Shown: piece after piece, positions 5,489 to 11,789 of the stretch
Layout of the letters: every line of letters starts with the position of its first letter
How positions within the stretch are numbered: position 1 is the stretch's first letter
Program-made: the position numbers and the translations under genes
Origin: an uncultured Clostridia bacterium
GTDB lineage: Bacteria; Bacillota; Clostridia; Christensenellales; Aristaeellaceae
Reading direction: 5' to 3'
Length of the DNA stretch: 11,789 nucleotides
NCBI GenBank assembly: GCA_946496415.1
Contig: CAMMGP010000019.1
Coordinates: 1-11,789 of the forward strand
The notes under the pieces: model-generated
What the model saw: only the letters and a program-made list of their open reading frames with translations
The model's database searches: none
What the model was told of the DNA's origin: nothing

Positions 5489-6994
5489 ATGGCGGAAATG
5501 CCCCACGCTGATCTTTTGCGCGGCGAACTCACAGGCGCGTTGCAAAAGGACGTGGAAACGTTCAAAACGATTTTCGGCCTGCCGGAAAACGCGGACATCG
5601 TATTTCGTCCTTTCGAGGCGGGCGGTTTTTCGCTGTGCGCCGTCTACACGGAGGGCATGGCGAAAGACGACAAAGTGGCCGATTTTATACTGCGTGCCTG
5701 TCACGCCTTCGATGCGGGCGCGGAGCGCGTCGATGCGGATATGCGCGCGGAATTCCTGCTCAAGAGCGCCGTCTGCATACCGCAGGCACGCCTTGAAAAC
5801 CGCGTGCAGGAGCTCGTCATGCAGATCCTCGGCGGCATGACGGCGCTGCTCATCGACGGGTGCGCGGACGGCCTTTTGATGGAGACGCGCGGATTTGAGA
5901 AGCGCAACGTGCAGCGCACCGTGAGCGAAAGCGTCGTCGTCGGCTCACAGGAGGGGTTTGTGGAAAGCCTGCGCACGAACATCACGCTCATGCGCCGCTA
6001 TGTCCAGTCCCCCGCTCTGATCTCGGAGATGACCACGGTGGGCAAGAGCGTTCCTCTGCGCATCGCCATACTCTACATGAAGGGCGTCGCGCGCGAGGAA
6101 ACGCTCGCCGAGATGCGCAAACGCGTGAAGTGCGTCACGGCCGCGGTCGTGCATGGACTTGGGCAACTGGAACAGCTCATCGAGGACAGGCCGTTTTCCC
6201 TGACGCCGCAGATGCTGCTCACCGAGCGCCCCGACCGCGCCGCTTCCTGCGTTCAGGATGGCCAGATCGTCATACTGGCCGACGGCGCTCCCTACGCGCT
6301 GATCGCGCCGGTGACGCTTTTTCACCTGCTGCATTCCTCGGACGACACATTCATGCGCTGGCAGTACGGAAGCTTTCTGCGCTTCATCCGCATGCTGGGC
6401 GTTCTCTTTTCTCTGCTTCTCCCGGGCGCCTACATCGCCCTGACGCTCTACCATCCCCACCTCATCCCCATGGCGCTGCTCACGTCCATTGCCGAAACGC
6501 GCGCGCAGGTGCCATTTACGGCGCTTACGGAGATACTGCTGATGGAGTTTTCCTTTTATCTCATCAACGAAGCCAGCACGCGCATCCCTTCGCAGATGGG
6601 TTCGGTGATCGGCATCGTCGGCGGCCTCATCCTCGGACAGGCGGCGGTATCCGCCTCGATCATCAGTCCCATCGTCATCATCGTCGTGGCGTTGACGGGC
6701 CTGGGAAATTTCGTCATCCCTGACTATGGATTTACGGTCGGCATGACCATTTTGCGCATCGCCATCATACTGGTCAGCGCCCTTCTGGGGCTTTACGGGT
6801 TGACGCTGGCCGTGTTCGCGCTTCTGTGTCACCTTTGCTCGCTGCGCTCGCTGGGGGCGCCATTCATGGCGCCGGTCGCGCCGTTTCGCCCGCACAACCC
6901 GGACATACTGCTGCGACTGCCGATCTGGATGCAAAAGCGTCTGCTGTTTCTTGCCAAAAAAGACAGTTGGATGCGAAAGGAGACGCGCAAATGA
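5489..6994 (+). CDS. gerA: Spore germination protein, GerA family (A subunit)
   Basis: This 501-residue protein is the A subunit of a GerA-type nutrient germinant receptor in the spore inner membrane. The N-terminal half is a soluble cytoplasmic domain with the family hallmarks QGGFVESLRTN-like GSQEGFVESLRTNI and RRYVQSPALISEM (about 168-180), then GKSVPLRIAILYMKGVA. From about residue 297 to 460 there are several hydrophobic helices, including LPGAYIALTLYHPHLIP, the strongly conserved NEASTRIPSQMGSVIGIVGGLILGQAAV, and GNFVIPDYGF. Length is typical. The frame is open 27 codons further up to a GTG inside the terminator, but the ATG at 5489 has GGAGGT at an 8-base spacing and is preferred. Its TGA overlaps the gerB ATG (ATGA). 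Which germinant it responds to cannot be read from sequence. Confidence 0.95.
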   Translation: MAEMPHADLLRGELTGALQKDVETFKTIFGLPENADIVFRPFEAGGFSLCAVYTEGMAKDDKVADFILRACHAFDAGAERVDADMRAEFLLKSAVCIPQARLENRVQELVMQILGGMTALLIDGCADGLLMETRGFEKRNVQRTVSESVVVGSQEGFVESLRTNITLMRRYVQSPALISEMTTVGKSVPLRIAILYMKGVAREETLAEMRKRVKCVTAAVVHGLGQLEQLIEDRPFSLTPQMLLTERPDRAASCVQDGQIVILADGAPYALIAPVTLFHLLHSSDDTFMRWQYGSFLRFIRMLGVLFSLLLPGAYIALTLYHPHLIPMALLTSIAETRAQVPFTALTEILLMEFSFYLINEASTRIPSQMGSVIGIVGGLILGQAAVSASIISPIVIIVVALTGLGNFVIPDYGFTVGMTILRIAIILVSALLGLYGLTLAVFALLCHLCSLRSLGAPFMAPVAPFRPHNPDILLRLPIWMQKRLLFLAKKDSWMRKETRK

Positions 6995-8067
6995 AGCTGC
7001 AATTGCCCCTGTCCCTGGCGCGGCCGTTGGCGTTCTCCGCCGTGACCACGCGCCTGCTGATGGGGATTTTTCTCGACCTGCCCTGGCTCTACAACGCCGG
7101 TTGGATCGCCGCGTTGGGCGCTATCCTGCTGTGCGTGCCGCTGGGCCTGCTTGCGGATCGCGCGGCGCGCGCCTGTCGCGGCGGCGGAATTGCCGAAGCG
7201 CTGGAAAAGCGCGGCGGGCGCGCCGTCGCACGGCCCGTCTTCGCGCTGTTGAGCCTCGTCTGCATATATGAAACCGCCGTCACGTCGCGCGTGCTCAGCA
7301 ATACCGTGCGCCACGTCGCGCTGGCCGAGGCTTCGGCGATCTCCCTTCTTCTGCCGCTTTTGTTGGCGGCGATGCTCTGCGCCTGCCTGGGCGGACAGGC
7401 CATCGGCGGGGCGGCGCGCATCTGGGTGCGCGTGATGCCCGTGCTGATGCTCATCGTGCTGCTCCTGCAATTTCGCAGCTTTCGTCCCGCGTGGTTGACG
7501 CCTCTGCTCGGTCCGGGCGCGAACGTGCTCGCCTCCGGGACGGTGAGCGCCTCAGGCTGGCTGTCGATGGCGGCGCTTCCCTGGCTGTGTGCGGATCGTG
7601 AGGAGAACGGCGCAAAACAGCGCGGCGCCTTGAGCACGCTTGTCACCATCGGCATCTTCAGCGCCGCAGTGCTGGCGCTGCTGGCCATGATGGCCCCTCC
7701 GAGCGTGCGCACGGATCTTACGCGCACCTATCAACTCGATAAGCTGCTGGCCAATGGCCGCGTCACGCAGACCGCCCAGCTTCCTCTCATCCTCCTGTGG
7801 TATAACGGACTCCTGTTCAACGTCACCGCGGATCTTTTTTTCGCCGCGAAGCTTCTGCAACTCACATTCCCGCGCCTGGACGGGCGTTTGGCCGTCCTGC
7901 TGGGCGGCGCTGTCTCCGGCGCGGTCGCCATGCTCGGCTGGGCGGAACAGCGAATGGTCGTTTCCTACGCGCGGTGGTTGTTCGCGGTGGTGGGAACGCT
8001 GATGCTGGCGCTGTTTGCCGCGCCGCTGCGGAAGGGAGGAAAGCGGGCGTGCGTTCATACAAAATAG
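6991..8067 (+). CDS. gerB: Spore germination permease-like protein, GerB family (B subunit)
   Basis: This 358-residue, almost entirely hydrophobic protein fits the GerB/endospore-germination branch of the APC transporter superfamily, whose members form the integral germinant-binding B subunit of the receptor. About ten membrane helices can be drawn, for example LPWLYNAGWIAALGAILLCVPLGLLA, ISLLLPLLLAAMLCACLG, VRVMPVLMLIVLLLQF and WLFAVVGTLMLALFAAPL. Charged loops are few. Primary-sequence motifs are weak, as usual in this family, so position between gerA and gerC is important evidence. The ATG at 6991 overlaps the gerA stop by four bases and has AAAGGAG eight bases upstream. Its last 19 bases overlap the start of gerC. 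Length is close to the usual 360-370. Confidence 0.88.
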   Translation: MKLQLPLSLARPLAFSAVTTRLLMGIFLDLPWLYNAGWIAALGAILLCVPLGLLADRAARACRGGGIAEALEKRGGRAVARPVFALLSLVCIYETAVTSRVLSNTVRHVALAEASAISLLLPLLLAAMLCACLGGQAIGGAARIWVRVMPVLMLIVLLLQFRSFRPAWLTPLLGPGANVLASGTVSASGWLSMAALPWLCADREENGAKQRGALSTLVTIGIFSAAVLALLAMMAPPSVRTDLTRTYQLDKLLANGRVTQTAQLPLILLWYNGLLFNVTADLFFAAKLLQLTFPRLDGRLAVLLGGAVSGAVAMLGWAEQRMVVSYARWLFAVVGTLMLALFAAPLRKGGKRACVHTK

Positions 8068-9188
8068 CGATTTTGGCGCTTTTATGCGTGCTCCTGAGCG
8101 GTTGCACGCAAGCGCGGCAGGTGGAGAGCATCGCCTTTGCGGTCATTCTCGGAGCCGATCTCACAGAAGACGAGGGCATTGAATTGACCGTGCAGATTCC
8201 CAAAGTCGGCGGCGCTTCGGAGAGCGAGGAGAGTTCGAGCGGCGAGCCTTCGGACTATCTCATCGCTTCCGCGCGCGGAGCGACGTTCACAGACGCACTG
8301 ATGGCGCTGGAGATCACCGTGCCGCGCGACCTGACGTTGACGCAGATCAAATTGCTCGTCGTCTCTGAAGCGCTGGCGCGCCATGAGAAATTCTTTAATT
8401 TTGCCGAATCTCTCGCCAAACTCGATCAGTCCTGCGCCTCCGCCTATTTCGCCGTCTGCCGCGGAAACGCCGGAGAGTTCGTGCGTGAGCAGAAACCCGT
8501 CATCGGCATGCGGGTTTCGCTGGGCATACTCGCCATGTTCGAACATCACAAGACGCGCGGCTATATCGTCGGCACGAGTTTTGCTGATTTCTACTACCGC
8601 GGCGTGTCCGTCTTTTCCGATCCTGTGGCGATTCTCTGCGCCACAGCGCAGGAAGCGCCCGAGGCACTGCGCGGACGGGACGCGCTGGACGGATTGACGC
8701 CCGAAAACGTGCCCGCCAGTTCGGAAAACGAAAATGAATACGTGGGAACGGCCCTGTTTCGCGATGGGCTGATGGTCGGCACCCTCGACGGGCTGGAAAC
8801 GAGCCTTCTCAACGCCATCCACGGCTCGACGGTGTTTTTCAATTACAGCCTCGACGGCATGCCTGTGAGCCTGCAATCCCACGGCATGACGGATCTGCGT
8901 ATCGAAAACATGGAAGATGAGCGGTTGCGCATCGCCTTCGACCTGCGTTTCAACGTGATCGCCGACCTGAAGGCCCCGCCGCTGGAAAGCATCCGCACGA
9001 CGCTGCGGGAGGATCTTGCGCAGTTGCTCGCCAAGTGCCAGTCCCTGGGCGTTGAACCGTTCGGCTTTGCCGCGCGCGCGGCGTCGCGCTTTCCATCGCT
9101 CGCGCAATGGCAGGCTTACGATTGGCCGCAGCGCTTCTCCGAAGCGGAATTTGACGTCGATGTGCAAATCACCGTCACAGACACTTGA
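8049..9188 (+). CDS. gerC: Spore germination lipoprotein, Ger(x)C family (C subunit)
   Basis: This 379-residue lipoprotein is the C subunit of the germinant receptor, normally on the outer face of the spore inner membrane and required for receptor function. A short signal peptide ends in LLSGC (C19). The N-terminal family pattern follows: VESIAFAVILGADL, an acidic Ser/Glu linker (about residues 58-66), then SARGATFTDALMALEITVPRDLTLTQIKLLVVSEALA. The C-terminal domain has the typical ending with a long amphipathic helix, LGVEPFGFA, and FPSLAQWQAYDWPQRFSEAEFDVDVQITV. I chose the GTG at 8049 because it directly precedes the signal peptide and has GGGAGGA eight bases upstream. It overlaps gerB by 19 bp. 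No strong terminator follows; the stop codon lies inside the -35 box of the next promoter. Confidence 0.94.
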   Translation: MRSYKIAILALLCVLLSGCTQARQVESIAFAVILGADLTEDEGIELTVQIPKVGGASESEESSSGEPSDYLIASARGATFTDALMALEITVPRDLTLTQIKLLVVSEALARHEKFFNFAESLAKLDQSCASAYFAVCRGNAGEFVREQKPVIGMRVSLGILAMFEHHKTRGYIVGTSFADFYYRGVSVFSDPVAILCATAQEAPEALRGRDALDGLTPENVPASSENENEYVGTALFRDGLMVGTLDGLETSLLNAIHGSTVFFNYSLDGMPVSLQSHGMTDLRIENMEDERLRIAFDLRFNVIADLKAPPLESIRTTLREDLAQLLAKCQSLGVEPFGFAARAASRFPSLAQWQAYDWPQRFSEAEFDVDVQITVTDT

Positions 9189-9214
9189 CAGAGCACGGAT
9201 GAATCCGGTAAAAT
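9185..9214 (+). promoter_or_regulatory. Sigma-A-type promoter of the lipid kinase gene
   Basis: A consensus -35 TTGACA (9185-9190), an 18-base spacer and TAAAAT (9209-9214) form a good vegetative promoter. The -35 contains the TGA stop of gerC. It would give the kinase gene expression independent of the sporulation-specific ger operon. Confidence 0.75.
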
Positions 9215-9232
9215 GGTAAAGAATGTTCGGCA

Positions 9233-9250
9233 AAAGCGGTGCGCCGCTTT
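9233..9250 (+). other. Small hairpin in the leader of the lipid kinase gene
   Basis: AAAGCGG (9233-9239) and CCGCTTT (9244-9250) form a perfect 7-bp stem with a TGCG loop, about 40 bases before the ATG. No T-run follows, only TTTGG, so it is a poor terminator. It may be a leader structure or a weak end signal for the ger operon. Confidence 0.4.
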
Positions 9251-9290
9251 GGCGGACAGAAAGCGACACGAAGGCGAGTTGTGGCGGGCG

Positions 9291-10178
9291 ATGTACGCAC
9301 TGATCATCAACCCCATCTCTGGAAACGGACGCGGCAAGCGCGAACTTCCGCGCGTGGAGGCGCTATTGCGCCGCGAGAGCGTCCCCTACCGCACATTTGT
9401 GGCCGAAAGCGCCGTTGAGGCGCGCACGTACGCGCGGCAGGCTGTAGAAGAAAACATGACGGGCGTCATCGCCGTCGGTGGCGACGGCACGCTTTTTGAG
9501 GTCATCAACGGCCTGGCCGGCAGCGAACTTACGCTTTTGTTCGCCTGCTGCGGCACCGGCAATGACTTTATCAAGACGCTGCGCCTTCCCAAAGATCCTG
9601 TGGAGGCTTTGCGGGCGCAGCTGCATGCCCCGATTTCGCGCATCGATATCGGACGCATGAACGAAGTGTATTTCCTCAATGTTTCCGGTACGGGCTTTGA
9701 TGTGGATGTATTGCGCCACGCGGAAGCCTACAAGCAAACGCATAAGGGTCTGGGCGTTTATCTGCGCGGCGTGCGCGATGCCATCCGCAGTTTTCGTCCT
9801 CTTGAAGCGCGCGTCGGCTTTGACGGCGCGGAGGCGCAACCGCGGCGTTTCACCATCATTTCTATCGGCAACGGGCAATACATCGGCGGCGGGATGCGCG
9901 CCGTGCCAACGGCGCAGGTAAATGACGGCTTTTTCGACGTGGTCATCACCCGCCCCATCCCCCGCTGAGCCATCGGCATACTGATGGCGATCTATGTGCC
10001 CGGTTGGTATGCGCATACGCCCTTCGTACAGCGCCTGCGGTGCAAAAGTCTGCGGCTCATTTGCCCCGGCATGACTGTTAATCTCGACGGGGAATTGATC
10101 GATTGCGACGATGCGGATTTTGAACTGCTCGCCTCGGCGCTGCCTGTGCCCATTCCCGGCCTCCCGCCGCGCGGGTGA
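9291..10178 (+). pseudogene. dagK: DagK/YegS-type lipid kinase gene interrupted by an in-frame TGA
   Basis: The reading frame encodes a DAGK-catalytic-domain lipid kinase (DgkB/YegS/BmrU type), which phosphorylates diacylglycerol or a related lipid at the membrane. It starts YALIINPISGNGRG, has the nucleotide-binding motif VGGDGT (62-67) and CGTGNDF (87-93), then NVSGTGFDVDV and IGNGQYIGGGM in the second domain. After 225 residues, at VITRPIPR, a TGA (9966-9968) stops the frame. The same frame continues for 69 codons with the expected family C-terminus (CKSLRLICPGMTVNLDGELI...DFELLASALPVPIPG) and ends at 10178, one base before the terminator. Without the TGA the protein would be 295 residues, the normal length. 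The truncated product lacks the end of the C-terminal beta domain. The TGA may be a real nonsense mutation or a base-call error. Start: ATG at 9291, with only a weak ribosome site; a TTG at 9279 is possible. Confidence 0.85.
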
Positions 10179-10179
10179 T

Positions 10180-10245
10180 CCCAAAAACAGAAAACGCCCC
10201 GCGCTGGGGCGAGGAGCGCCAGAGGGGGCGTTTTCTGTTTTTGGG
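10180..10245. terminator. Bidirectional terminator with a 21-bp perfect stem
   Basis: Arms at 10180-10200 and 10225-10245 are perfect inverted repeats of 21 bp, with a GC core (CGCCCC/GGGGCG) next to A-rich and T-rich halves. The 24-base loop can itself form GCGCT/AGCGC. Each strand therefore reads a GC hairpin followed by TTTTCTGTTTTT. It lies between convergent genes, one base after the lipid kinase frame and three bases before the stop of the minus-strand gene. Confidence 0.88.
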
Positions 10246-10248
10246 GTC

Positions 10249-10653
10249 TTACTTCAGCAATTCCCGCGCCTTGCGGCCTCGATGGTTGGAAATGGCGATG
10301 ATGACCGCGATCATCGCGTAAGCCACGGTAAAGCTGATGAGCAGATCCCAGTAGGCGACGTCGGCGTTTTTCTGTAAAAGGCCAGCCAGATAAATGAGCA
10401 GCCACGCGCAGGCCAGAGAGATGATATAATGCAAAACAAGCATTAAAAATCCCTTGGAGCGCTTGCGCTGCGTGCCAAAACCAAAGAGGTAATAGGTGAT
10501 GATGGGCACAAGGCAGGCCACGGCGCGCGCGAGCGCATTGATGTTCGTATCGGTGCCTGCGCCGTTGATCAGTTGGGCGACGGCGCTGACGACGGTAAGA
10601 ACCGCGTAACCTGCGGCCCAGAGTTGGAATCCACTGCTGATTTTGCGTTTCAT
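10249..10653 (-). CDS. Small four-helix membrane protein of unknown function
   Basis: This 134-residue protein has four predicted membrane helices at about 10-29, 41-60, 68-92 and 100-122, with basic segments at the N-terminus (MKRK), between helices 2 and 3 (TQRKRSKG) and at the C-terminus (NHRGRKARELLK), which suggests both ends are cytoplasmic. I do not recognise a family with confidence; size and topology resemble several small DUF membrane families. Its ATG at 10653 overlaps the TGA of the ABC ATPase gene (ATGA) and AAAGGAAG lies just upstream, so it is translationally coupled to the transporter. That suggests an accessory membrane subunit or a partner of the transporter, but this is inference. 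Confidence 0.8.
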   Translation of the reverse strand: MKRKISSGFQLWAAGYAVLTVVSAVAQLINGAGTDTNINALARAVACLVPIITYYLFGFGTQRKRSKGFLMLVLHYIISLACAWLLIYLAGLLQKNADVAYWDLLISFTVAYAMIAVIIAISNHRGRKARELLK

Positions 10654-11240
10654 GGTTCTTCCTTTCCGCCAAGGTCGAGATGCGCCCGCGCGCGCATCAG
10701 ACCGGCCTCAGCTGCGTCGTGCGTTACCAGCACGATGGTCGACTGCGCGCAGGTTCGGCACAGAAAAGCCGCCGTCTTTGCGCGCATCTCCTCGTCCAGC
10801 CCCTTAAAGGGTTCGTCGAGGAGCAAAAGCTGCGGCTTAAAGAGCGCCGCGCGGATGACAGCCACGCGCCTGCGCATGCCGCCGCTGAATTCCGAAACCC
10901 GCTTTTCGCCCTCGTCCGCCAACCCCAGTTCAGAAAGCGCCGCCCGGATCTGTTCGTCCGGCACCGAGGCGGGCGCGGTGAGGCGCACGTTCCGCGCCGC
11001 GGAAAAGTGTTCGATGAGCCTGTCTTCTTGAAATACTGCCGCTATGCGCGCTGCCGCGGGCAAGAGCACTTCTCCCGCGTCCGGCGCAAGCAGCCCGAGG
11101 ATGATGTTGACAAGCGTGGTCTTGCCGCAACCGGAGGGGCCGCGCAGGGCTGTCACCGCCGCCTCGGGAAAGTCGAAGGAGACATTTTCCAGCACAGGGC
11201 GGCCATCGAACGATTTGCAGATGCCGCGGATGGTCAGCAC
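10650..11240 (-). CDS. ABC transporter ATP-binding protein, NitT/TauT type
   Basis: This 196-residue ATPase energises an importer in the nitrate/sulfonate/taurine class (TauB/SsuB-like). All catalytic elements are present: Walker A GPSGCGKTT (34-42), Q-loop FQEDRLIEHFSAARNV (Q71), signature FSGGMRRRVAVIRAAL (118-133), Walker B LLLLDEPFKGLD (138-149) and the switch histidine in VTHD (H174). It is shorter than the usual 240-260 residues and ends soon after the switch, so the extra C-terminal region is absent. The GTG at 11240 has GGAGG seven bases upstream. It overlaps the permease stop by seven bases, and its own TGA overlaps the next ATG. The substrate is not determinable: related systems carry sulfonates, nitrate or thiamine precursors. 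Confidence 0.92.
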   Translation of the reverse strand: MLTIRGICKSFDGRPVLENVSFDFPEAAVTALRGPSGCGKTTLVNIILGLLAPDAGEVLLPAAARIAAVFQEDRLIEHFSAARNVRLTAPASVPDEQIRAALSELGLADEGEKRVSEFSGGMRRRVAVIRAALFKPQLLLLDEPFKGLDEEMRAKTAAFLCRTCAQSTIVLVTHDAAEAGLMRARAHLDLGGKEEP

Positions 11241-11789
11241 TTCTCCCCCTCCATTCTCCGTTGTATGGCCGTGATGAGCAGCACCACCAGTTTTTCCAGC
11301 CCCACGCTCAGAAGGATGATGGCCAGCGTCCACGCGAACATCTCCGGCGTGGCGAAGAACAGTTTCGCCTGTTGCAGCGCCGAGCCGATGGAATTGCGCG
11401 GCTGGGCGATGACCTCGGCGGCGATGCCGGCTTTCCAGCACATGCCCAGCGAGAGACGCACCGCCGTTAAAAGCATCGGAAACGCTGAGGGCGCGTAGAT
11501 GGCGCGCACGCGGCCCGCGAAGGGCAGGCGGAACACGCGCGCCATCTCCAGCAATTTGGGATCGGCGCTGTCCAGCCCGCGCAGCACGTTTTCGTAAACG
11601 ATGGGCAGCACCATGAGGAAGGATATAAAGATCGAAAGGTTCGTCGAGCGTATCCAGATGAGCGCCAAGATCGTGATGGAGGCCACGGGCGTGGCCTTGA
11701 TGGTGGACAGAAGCGGCCGCAAAAGCACGCGCGCCGGGAATAAGGCGCAGGAGAGCGCCGCCAGCAAAACGCCCAACACCGCGCTGAGG
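11234..11789 (-). CDS. ABC transporter permease, NitT/TauT type (N-terminus outside window)
   Basis: The 184 visible C-terminal residues match the TauC/SsuC-type permease of nitrate/sulfonate/taurine-class importers. Hydrophobic helices such as ITILALIWIRSTNLSIFISFLMVLPIVYENV and FAWTLAIILLSVGLEKLVVLLIT flank the cytoplasmic EAA loop, which reads DPKLLEMARVFRLPFAGRVRAIYAPSAFPMLLTAVRL and contacts the ATPase. The gene runs off the right edge of the window. A GTG at 11779 is open but lies within hydrophobic coding sequence and is unlikely to be the real start. Overlap with the ATPase gene indicates one operon. The substrate-binding protein that would reveal specificity is not in the window. Confidence 0.9.
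   Translation of the reverse strand, partial: LSAVLGVLLAALSCALFPARVLLRPLLSTIKATPVASITILALIWIRSTNLSIFISFLMVLPIVYENVLRGLDSADPKLLEMARVFRLPFAGRVRAIYAPSAFPMLLTAVRLSLGMCWKAGIAAEVIAQPRNSIGSALQQAKLFFATPEMFAWTLAIILLSVGLEKLVVLLITAIQRRMEGEKC

Noticed and set aside
5945..6934. Open frame of about 330 codons opposite gerA
   Set aside because: Very high Arg/His/Gln content and no start signals; the plus strand carries strongly conserved GerA motifs here.
8082..9269. Open frame of almost 400 codons opposite gerC
   Set aside because: It is antisense to a clear Ger(x)C gene, has no recognisable motifs and a composition rich in Arg, His, Gly and Ala, as expected for a shadow frame in GC-rich DNA.
9966..9968. 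TGA in the lipid kinase gene as selenocysteine or as reassigned sense codon
   Set aside because: The family has no selenoprotein members that I know of, the position is not a catalytic cysteine, and several other genes in the window use TGA as a normal stop.
10180..10245. Inverted repeat as ends of a small transposable element
   Set aside because: The arms are only 24 bases apart, flank no gene and have the GC-core plus T-tract layout of a terminator on both strands.
1..11789. CRISPR array, tRNA, rRNA, integrase or transposase
   Set aside because: No spaced repeats, cloverleaf-like or rRNA-like sequences, or mobile-element protein motifs were seen; gene density and codon style are uniform.

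Overview
The window looks like ordinary chromosome of an endospore-forming Bacillota, most likely a GC-rich member of the Clostridia. Reasons: a three-gene spore germinant-receptor operon (GerA, GerB and GerC families), a SpoIID-type peptidoglycan lytic transglycosylase, RadA, strong GGAGG ribosome binding sites throughout, GTG/TTG starts, lipobox lipoproteins and sigma-A-like promoters. GC is high, which explains the many long spurious frames opposite the real genes. I cannot name the genus.

Layout. (1) 1-1513, minus strand: a promoter at about 1485-1513 drives a divergent ZnuA/TroA-family metal-binding lipoprotein, then rnhA (RNase HI, TTG start overlapping the previous stop), then a gene whose first four codons are visible at the left edge. 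(2) 1527-4007, minus strand: radA, then after 51 bp a spoIID-like lipoprotein, ending in a hairpin terminator that overlaps the spoIID stop. (3) 3978-4029: back-to-back promoters for radA and the next gene share the -35 region. (4) 4061-5439, plus strand: a single-gene unit for a membrane-anchored calcineurin-like phosphoesterase with eroded metal-binding motifs, closed by a strong terminator. (5) 5430-9188, plus strand: a sigma-G-like promoter and the overlapping germinant-receptor genes gerA-gerB-gerC. (6) 9185-10245, plus strand: a DagK/YegS-type lipid kinase gene with its own promoter, interrupted by an in-frame TGA, followed by a long symmetrical terminator. (7) 10249-11789, minus strand: permease (cut by the window edge), ATPase and a small four-helix membrane protein in one overlapping cluster, part of a NitT/TauT-type ABC importer.

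Sporulation links regions 2 and 5: SpoIID acts during engulfment, and the Ger proteins sit in the spore inner membrane and trigger germination. The rest is housekeeping (RNase HI, RadA), lipid phosphorylation and solute uptake. I found no mobile element, CRISPR array, tRNA or rRNA, and no clearly new multi-gene system. The points most worth checking are the TGA inside the lipid kinase gene, the degenerate phosphoesterase, the orphan metal-binding lipoprotein with a lost histidine ligand, and the candidate sporulation promoters.
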